From contig REDW01000110.1 of assembly GCA_007693325.1 (NCBI GenBank), positions 1 through 46,476 of the forward strand: DNA of 46,476 nucleotides. Direction: 5' to 3'. This document shows, in pieces, positions 41,798 to 46,476 of this stretch; the stretch's first letter is position 1; each line of letters opens with the position of its first letter. A program made the position numbers and the translations under genes. Below the pieces are notes generated by a model that saw only the letters and a list, made by a program, of their open reading frames with translations, searched no databases and was not told where the DNA came from. Origin of the DNA: Spirochaetaceae bacterium. GTDB taxonomy: Bacteria > Spirochaetota > Spirochaetia > DSM-27196 > PWMO01.

Positions 41798-42547
41798 TTG
41801 ATAACACTGCAAACACTGAGCGGCTACGAATGGGGTGCGCTGGCGCTGACTGCACTCTTTCTGGGAATGCAGAAGACCGGCGTTCAGGGTGTCAGCATGA
41901 TCGCGGTTCCGATACTGGCGGCTATCTTCGGCGGCCGTGTCTCGGTCGGGCTGGTGCTGCCGATGTACTCGATGGCAGATATATTCGCACTCTACTACTA
42001 CCACCGCGACGCCGAGTGGAAGCACGTCTTGCGTGTTCTGCCGGCTACGGTCATCGGAATAACCGTCGGCGCGCTGTTCGGTTCTGTGATCTCCGATGAT
42101 GTGTTCCGGCGCACTATTGGCATCTGCGTATTCGTCAGCCTGGCAATCCTGGTCTACCGCGAACACATCCGGAAGGAGGTTCAGATTCCCGACGCGTGGT
42201 GGTTTGCACCGCTGGTTGGTCTCGGAGGCGGGTTTGCCACAATGATCGGCAACGCCTCGTCGCCGATCATGGCGCTCTATCTGCTCAGTATGCGTTTGCC
42301 CAAGCGCAGCTACATCGGTACCGGGGCCTGGTTCTTCTTCATCAACAACCTTATCAAGATTCCGTTTCACGTATTCCTCTGGGGGACTATCAGCGGCCGG
42401 ACTCTGGCAATCAACGCAACGGTGGCGCCGCTGATTCTCATCGGCGCGATGGTCGGCGTACGTCTGGTGCGCCGCATTCCCGACGGGCCCTATCGCATCT
42501 TTGTTGTAGTGGTGACGTTTCTGGCATCGCTGCGGCTGTTTTTCTGA
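41798..42547 (+). CDS. TSUP-family (TauE/SafE) permease
   Basis: A 249-residue membrane protein with about eight helices in two homologous halves. The first half has LTALFLGMQKTGVQGVSMIAVPILAAIFG, the second GLGGGFATMIGNASSPIMALYLLSMRLPKRSYIGTGAWFFFINNLIKIPFH, typical of the sulfite/sulfur-compound exporter group. Substrate cannot be read; sulfite, sulfoacetate and small organic anions are known for relatives. The start is a TTG with CGGGAG 8 nt upstream. It is divergent from yihY and convergent with prfC; the 25-bp gap has a GC-rich stretch only. Confidence 0.88.
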   Translation: MITLQTLSGYEWGALALTALFLGMQKTGVQGVSMIAVPILAAIFGGRVSVGLVLPMYSMADIFALYYYHRDAEWKHVLRVLPATVIGITVGALFGSVISDDVFRRTIGICVFVSLAILVYREHIRKEVQIPDAWWFAPLVGLGGGFATMIGNASSPIMALYLLSMRLPKRSYIGTGAWFFFINNLIKIPFHVFLWGTISGRTLAINATVAPLILIGAMVGVRLVRRIPDGPYRIFVVVVTFLASLRLFF

Positions 42548-42572
42548 TGTTCCCGGGCGCTGCCGGCGCTGA

Positions 42573-44186
42573 TCAACCGGCTGCCGCCAGCGCCTGACCG
42601 GCCTGCGTAGTGAACTCCGAGGTGAAGTGAAACGTGATGTCCGGATGCGCCTGCATTGTCGCGCGCAGCATCCACTCGGATTCAGCAAAATAGACCGGAT
42701 TCTGGTCGCGGTCGTAGCCGATCTGGCGTTCACGGAACCTGGTGAACTCGCGCAGGACTGCAGGCGTTGCGGCGGTAATCCAGCACGCGCGGCAGAAATC
42801 GAGCGGTTCGAGCCGGCAGGCAGCGCCGTACTCGTGTTCGAGCCGGTAGCGAATTACGTCAAACTGCAGCTCGCCCACGGTGCCCACGATCTTGCGGTTG
42901 CCGACTTCCTGCGTGAACAGCTGTGCCACGCCCTCTTCGGTCAACTCACGGATGCCCTTATCCAGCTGCTTGGAGCGCAGCGGGTCGGTACTGACGAGTT
43001 CCTTGAAGATCTCGGGTGCAAACGCCGGGATTCCCTGAAAGGTAAAGGATTCGCCCTCGGTCAGGGTGTCACCGATCTTGAGGTCTCCGCGGTCGTAGAG
43101 GCCGATCACGTCTCCGGGGAACGCCTCATCGATAACATTCTTGCGCTGCGCCATGAAGTTGTACGGTGTGGAAAAGCGCATGTTCTTTCTCTGCCGTACG
43201 TGCAGAAACGGTTTGTCGCGGCGGAAGGTCCCCGAGCAGACACGCAGGAAAGCAATCCGGTCTCGGTGACGTAGATCGAGATTAGCGTGAATCTTGAAGA
43301 TGAACCCCGAGAACCTGTCTTCATCCGGGGCTATCTCGCGCTTGTCCGAGGCGCGCGACGCCGGTGGCGGGGCAATCCGCAGAAAAGTCTCGAGCAGCTC
43401 GCGCACGCCGAAATTGTTGAGAGCGCTGCCGAAGAACACCGGTGCAACGCTGCCGCTGCGGTAGTCCTCAACCCGGAACGGCTCAAAGACCCCTTCGATC
43501 AGTTCAACGTCTTCGCGCAGCGCCGCAGCATCGGAGCCTAAAATGCCGTCTAGTCGCGGATCTGTCAGATCTTCAATCAGCAGCCGGTCTTGTTCGATCT
43601 GCGTCTTGGCCGGCCGGAACAGGTAGAGGTTCTTTTCGTGCAGGTTGTATACGCCCTTGAACTGTTGCCCCATATTGATGGGCCACGACAGCGGACGCAC
43701 GGCAACATCGAGCTTCAGGGCCAGTTCGTCCATCAGCTCCAGCGGGCGTTTACCCTCTCGGTCCAGCTTATTGACAAAGATGATCACCGGGGTGTTGCGC
43801 ATTCGGCAGACCTGCATCAGTTTTTCGGTCTGCTCCTCTACGCCCTTTACACAATCCACCACCAGGATTACGCTGTCCACAGCGGTCAGCGTGCGATAGG
43901 TGTCCTCGGCAAAGTCCTTATGTCCGGGCGTATCGAGGATATTGATCAGCCGGCCGTCGTATTCAAAAGACATCACCGCGGTGGTAACCGAGATGCCGCG
44001 CTGTTTCTCGATCTCCATGAAGTCCGATACCGCGGTCTTTCTGATCTTGTTTGACTTGACGGCCCCGGCTTCGCGGATGCCGCCGCCAAACAGCAGCAAC
44101 TTCTCGGTGAGTGTGGTCTTGCCCGCGTCCGGATGGCTTATAATGGCAAATGTGCGCCGCTTGTTGATTTCTTGTGACAGGTTCAT
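42573..44186 (-). CDS. prfC: Peptide chain release factor 3
   Basis: A 537-residue GTPase that removes release factors 1 and 2 from the ribosome after termination. GTP motifs are intact: [18 protein letters not shown] (G1, about residues 14-30), GISVTTAV (G2), DTPGHKDF (G3) and FVNKLDREG (G4). The [22 protein letters not shown] switch region and the C-terminal [15 protein letters not shown] are those of RF3, not EF-G. The ATG at 44186 fits the family and lies after the predicted transcription start. An in-frame ATG at 44207 would lie upstream of it. Confidence 0.96.
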   Translation of the reverse strand: MNLSQEINKRRTFAIISHPDAGKTTLTEKLLLFGGGIREAGAVKSNKIRKTAVSDFMEIEKQRGISVTTAVMSFEYDGRLINILDTPGHKDFAEDTYRTLTAVDSVILVVDCVKGVEEQTEKLMQVCRMRNTPVIIFVNKLDREGKRPLELMDELALKLDVAVRPLSWPINMGQQFKGVYNLHEKNLYLFRPAKTQIEQDRLLIEDLTDPRLDGILGSDAAALREDVELIEGVFEPFRVEDYRSGSVAPVFFGSALNNFGVRELLETFLRIAPPPASRASDKREIAPDEDRFSGFIFKIHANLDLRHRDRIAFLRVCSGTFRRDKPFLHVRQRKNMRFSTPYNFMAQRKNVIDEAFPGDVIGLYDRGDLKIGDTLTEGESFTFQGIPAFAPEIFKELVSTDPLRSKQLDKGIRELTEEGVAQLFTQEVGNRKIVGTVGELQFDVIRYRLEHEYGAACRLEPLDFCRACWITAATPAVLREFTRFRERQIGYDRDQNPVYFAESEWMLRATMQAHPDITFHFTSEFTTQAGQALAAAG

Positions 44187-44202
44187 AGGTGTGCTGCGGT
44201 AA

Positions 44203-44231
44203 AGCATACTGAGTTCTCGCAAGAAAGCCAA
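44203..44231 (-). promoter_or_regulatory. Promoter of prfC
   Basis: On the minus strand TTGGCT (44226-44231) and TATGCT (44203-44208) are 17 bp apart, 16 nt before the ATG at 44186. The predicted leader is about 10 nt, and no ribosome site is visible. Confidence 0.5.
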
Positions 44232-44249
44232 GTGTCTGTACAGCGGGCC

Positions 44250-44279
44250 TTGCCTCGTCGCCACGGCTGTGCGTATATT
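44250..44279 (+). promoter_or_regulatory. Promoter of ABC-F gene, near-leaderless
   Basis: TTGCCT (44250-44255) and TATATT (44274-44279) are 18 bp apart, with 11 nt to the ATG at 44291. The hexamers, spacing and GCGTATATT context match the ndh promoter at 7251-7280. Confidence 0.6.
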
Positions 44280-44290
44280 GACGCAACACT

Positions 44291-45925
44291 ATGATTACCG
44301 CTTCCAATATCACCCTTTCGTACGGTGAACGTGTTCTGTTCAAGGACGTCAATATAAAGTTCACGCCGGGCAACTGCTACGGCGTTATCGGTGCCAACGG
44401 CGCCGGGAAATCCACCTTCCTCAAGATACTCTCCGGCGAGATTGAACCCGACACGGGCGAGGTCATTGTGTCGGCCGGGCAGCGCGTAGCGGTGCTGCAG
44501 CAGGACCAGTACCAGTTTGACGCGCACAGCGTGCTGCACACCGTGATCATGGGCTATCGTGCACTCTACGACGTGATGACCGAGAAGGACGTTATCTACT
44601 CCAGGGAAGATTTTACCGAGGCCGACGGTATGCGCGCTTCAGAGCTCGAGGGTGATTTTGCCGAGATGGGCGGGTGGGAAGCCGAGTCTGAAGCCGGTCG
44701 TCTGCTTGCCGGCCTGGGGATTGCCGACGAGTATCACGACCGGCTGATGGGTGAGCTCGACGGCGGCCAGAAGGTGCGGGTGCTGCTGGCGCAGGCACTG
44801 TTCGGCGATCCCGACATTGTGCTGCTGGATGAGCCTACCAACAATCTGGACCTCGAGTCCGTGGCATGGCTGGAAGATTTTCTCTATCAGTTCAAGAACA
44901 CCGTTATTGTGGTGTCGCACGATCGCCATTTTCTGGATAAGGTGTGCACGCACATCGCCGACATCGACTTCGGCAAGATCGCGCTGTTTGTAGGCAACTA
45001 CGATTTCTGGTACCACTCCAGTCAGCTGATGCGCAAGCAGATGCGCGATGACAAGCGGCGCCGCGAGGACAAGATCGCCGAGCTCAAGAGTTTCATCCAG
45101 CGTTTCTCGGCCAACGCCGCCAAGTCACGCCAGGCTACCAGCCGTCACAAGCTTGTCGAGAAGCTGTCGATAGACGACATCAAGCCCAGCAGCCGCCGCT
45201 CACCCTACGTCAGCTTTGATCCCGAGCGCGAGTTGGGGCGCAAGGTGCTGCAGATCGAAGGGCTCGGTCAGTCGCTGGCGGAAGACGATGTGCTCTGCCG
45301 GCTGAGTCTGACGGTTAACCCGGGAGACAAAATCGCCTTTGTAGGTCCGTATCACCACGCCAAGAGCGCGTTGTTCGAGATTCTATCCGGCGTGCAGCAA
45401 CCCGACAGCGGTAGCTACGAGTGGGGGGCCACGGTGAAATGGGCCTATTTCCCTCAGGAGAGCAGCCGCTATTTTGACGGCGATCTGTCGATAATCGACT
45501 GGCTGCGCCAGTATACCGATGTCGAGGAAGAGACCTACGTGCGCGGGTTCCTGGGGCGGATGCTGTTCTCCGGCGATGAGTCGCTGAAGAAGGTCAGCGT
45601 TCTTTCCGGTGGCGAGAAGGTCCGATGCATGCTCGCAAGACTGATGCTGGCGCGGCCCAACGTGCTGATCCTCGACGAGCCTACCAACCACCTCGACCTC
45701 GAAGCCATAAGCGCGCTCAACGACGCATTGATAGCGTTTCGTGGAACGGTGCTGTTCACCAGCCATGACCACCAGTTTGTGCACACGGTTGCCAACCGCA
45801 TTATCGAGTTCACGCCTTCGGGCGTGATCGACCGTATGATGCAGCTCGATGACTATCTGGCAAGCGAGGAGGTCAGGGCACTGCGCGATCAGCACTACCA
45901 TGGGCACCATCTGCTGGAGATCTGA
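44291..45925 (+). CDS. ABC-F ATPase, YbiT/YkpA type
   Basis: A 544-residue soluble protein with two ABC ATPase domains. The first has Walker A GANGAGKS (34-41), GELDGGQKVRVLLAQAL in place of the usual LSGGQ, and LLDEPTNNLDLE. The second is odd: at 352-359 it reads GPYHHAKS, so the glycine before Lys is Ala and the loop lacks NGxG; VLSGGEKVRCMLARLM and LDEPTNHLDLE remain. VRGFLGRMLFSGDESLKKVSVLSGGEKVRCML and FTSHDHQFVHTVANRIIE are typical of the YkpA/YbiT group, where the second Walker A may be naturally divergent. Likely role: ribosome-associated translation factor. It is followed after 2 nt by recQ. Confidence 0.93.
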   Translation: MITASNITLSYGERVLFKDVNIKFTPGNCYGVIGANGAGKSTFLKILSGEIEPDTGEVIVSAGQRVAVLQQDQYQFDAHSVLHTVIMGYRALYDVMTEKDVIYSREDFTEADGMRASELEGDFAEMGGWEAESEAGRLLAGLGIADEYHDRLMGELDGGQKVRVLLAQALFGDPDIVLLDEPTNNLDLESVAWLEDFLYQFKNTVIVVSHDRHFLDKVCTHIADIDFGKIALFVGNYDFWYHSSQLMRKQMRDDKRRREDKIAELKSFIQRFSANAAKSRQATSRHKLVEKLSIDDIKPSSRRSPYVSFDPERELGRKVLQIEGLGQSLAEDDVLCRLSLTVNPGDKIAFVGPYHHAKSALFEILSGVQQPDSGSYEWGATVKWAYFPQESSRYFDGDLSIIDWLRQYTDVEEETYVRGFLGRMLFSGDESLKKVSVLSGGEKVRCMLARLMLARPNVLILDEPTNHLDLEAISALNDALIAFRGTVLFTSHDHQFVHTVANRIIEFTPSGVIDRMMQLDDYLASEEVRALRDQHYHGHHLLEI

Positions 45926-45927
45926 CG

Positions 45928-46476
45928 GTGGCGTTAGCGCGGGACGTTGACCTGCAGCGCGAACTCCTTCGTATCTACGGATATCGTGAGTTCCGCCCCA
46001 ACCAACGCGAGGTCATAGACGCGCTGCTCTGCGGCCGCGATGTCTTTGTGGTGATGCCAACCGGCGGCGGTAAGTCGCTCTGCTATCAGCTGCCCGCCGC
46101 CATAAGCAACGGCTTCACGCTGGTGATCAGTCCGCTGATTGCACTGATGAAGGACCAGGTGGATGCTGCGCGCGCTAATGGAATCCGCGCCGGGGTGCTC
46201 AACAGCTCGCTGGAACCCGCCGAACGCGCGCAGACGCTGGACGCCATGGCCGCCGATCCCGGCAGTGAGCAGGCGCTCGATCTGCTTTACGTGGCGCCCG
46301 AGCGCTTTGCCGACGCGGCCTTCAGCACGCTGCTGCAGCGGCGTCCGCCGGCTCTGATCGCGATCGATGAGGCCCACTGCGTCTCCGAGTGGGGGCACGA
46401 TTTTCGCCCCGACTACCTGCGCCTCGGTGAGTTGACCGCGCGCTGCCCCGGGGTGCCGGTAGCGGCCTTTACGGCC
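45928..46476 (+). CDS. recQ: RecQ-type DNA helicase, 3' end beyond the window
   Basis: The first 183 codons of a superfamily 2 helicase. It shows the RecQ N-terminus (FGYREFRPNQ equivalent at YGYREFRPNQREVI, motif 0), Walker A MPTGGGKS (about 43-50), VISPLIALMKDQV (motif Ia), and DEAH at 147-150 with CVSEWGHDFRPDYLRL (motif II and the aromatic-rich loop). It unwinds DNA in recombination and repair. The start is GTG 2 nt after the ABC-F stop, with GGAG 8 nt upstream. The two genes are probably one transcript. The RQC and HRDC domains, if present, lie outside the window. Confidence 0.95.
   Translation, partial: MALARDVDLQRELLRIYGYREFRPNQREVIDALLCGRDVFVVMPTGGGKSLCYQLPAAISNGFTLVISPLIALMKDQVDAARANGIRAGVLNSSLEPAERAQTLDAMAADPGSEQALDLLYVAPERFADAAFSTLLQRRPPALIAIDEAHCVSEWGHDFRPDYLRLGELTARCPGVPVAAFTA

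Noticed and set aside
41702-42733. 343-codon open frame antisense to the TSUP gene
   Set aside because: Arg/Gln/Asp-rich low-complexity shadow; the TSUP protein on the other strand is well supported.
1-46476. Defence system, prophage, integrative element or CRISPR array
   Set aside because: No repeat-spacer pattern, integrase, transposase, restriction enzyme, toxin-antitoxin pair or phage gene was recognised; gene content is chromosomal core and envelope.

Overview
The window is a densely packed bacterial chromosome segment: high GC, genes on both strands, many 4-bp ATGA overlaps, and three convergent gene pairs whose 3' ends overlap. The outer-membrane-type proteins, a lipoprotein, an MCE/Mla lipid transporter and AsmA-like sequence point to a diderm. 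A stand-alone FliG C-terminal domain points to a flagellated lineage. A free-living spirochaete of moderately high GC is my best guess (inference, moderate confidence); no rRNA or other firm phylogenetic marker is present. I see no tRNA or rRNA gene, insertion sequence, prophage or CRISPR array.

Layout. (1) 1-3603, minus: an envelope operon of unknown function (small secreted protein, barrel-like protein, FecR-domain protein, then a lipoprotein that runs off the left edge). It is divergent from two tandem paralogous small exported proteins (3755-4787), which end at a strong terminator. (2) 5002-11909, plus: FliG-C-like small protein, phosphoglycerate mutase (gpmI), a quinone-related group (type II NADH dehydrogenase, MenA-like prenyltransferase, YceI-like lipid-binding protein), a CBS-domain protein and cyclopropane fatty acid synthase. 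(3) 11998-18653: CrtI-like FAD oxidoreductase, YgiQ radical SAM protein, and an adenine deaminase-guanine deaminase operon. (4) 18773-24873: CPA2 antiporter, TrkA-TrkH potassium uptake, Uup ABC-F ATPase. (5) 24920-32529: vWA protein, PAS-PAS-GGDEF-EAL protein, mlaE-mlaF-mlaD operon, MhqO-like glyoxalase-fold protein. (6) 32576-37441: AsmA-like/GT51 fusion, XdhC divergent from TrmO, HAD phosphatase. (7) 37407-46476: yihY-rnr-DAHP synthase operon on the minus strand, TSUP permease, release factor 3, a YbiT/YkpA-type ABC-F protein and the start of recQ.

Themes. Envelope biogenesis (Mla, AsmA-GT51, OMP/FecR operon, YceI/MenA, Cfa), ion homeostasis (TrkAH, CPA2) and translation/RNA maintenance (two ABC-F proteins, RF3, RNase R, TrmO) dominate. 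The most striking signals not explained by single genes are: a recurring promoter design with a TTGC-type -35 box and a -10 box only 6-11 nt before the start codon, predicting leaderless or near-leaderless mRNAs; back-to-back xdhC/trmO promoters whose -10 boxes both lie in copies of one 16-bp repeat; a 212-bp same-strand overlap between yihY and rnr; the AsmA-like/GT51 fusion; and an MCE protein with a barrel-like C-terminal half.
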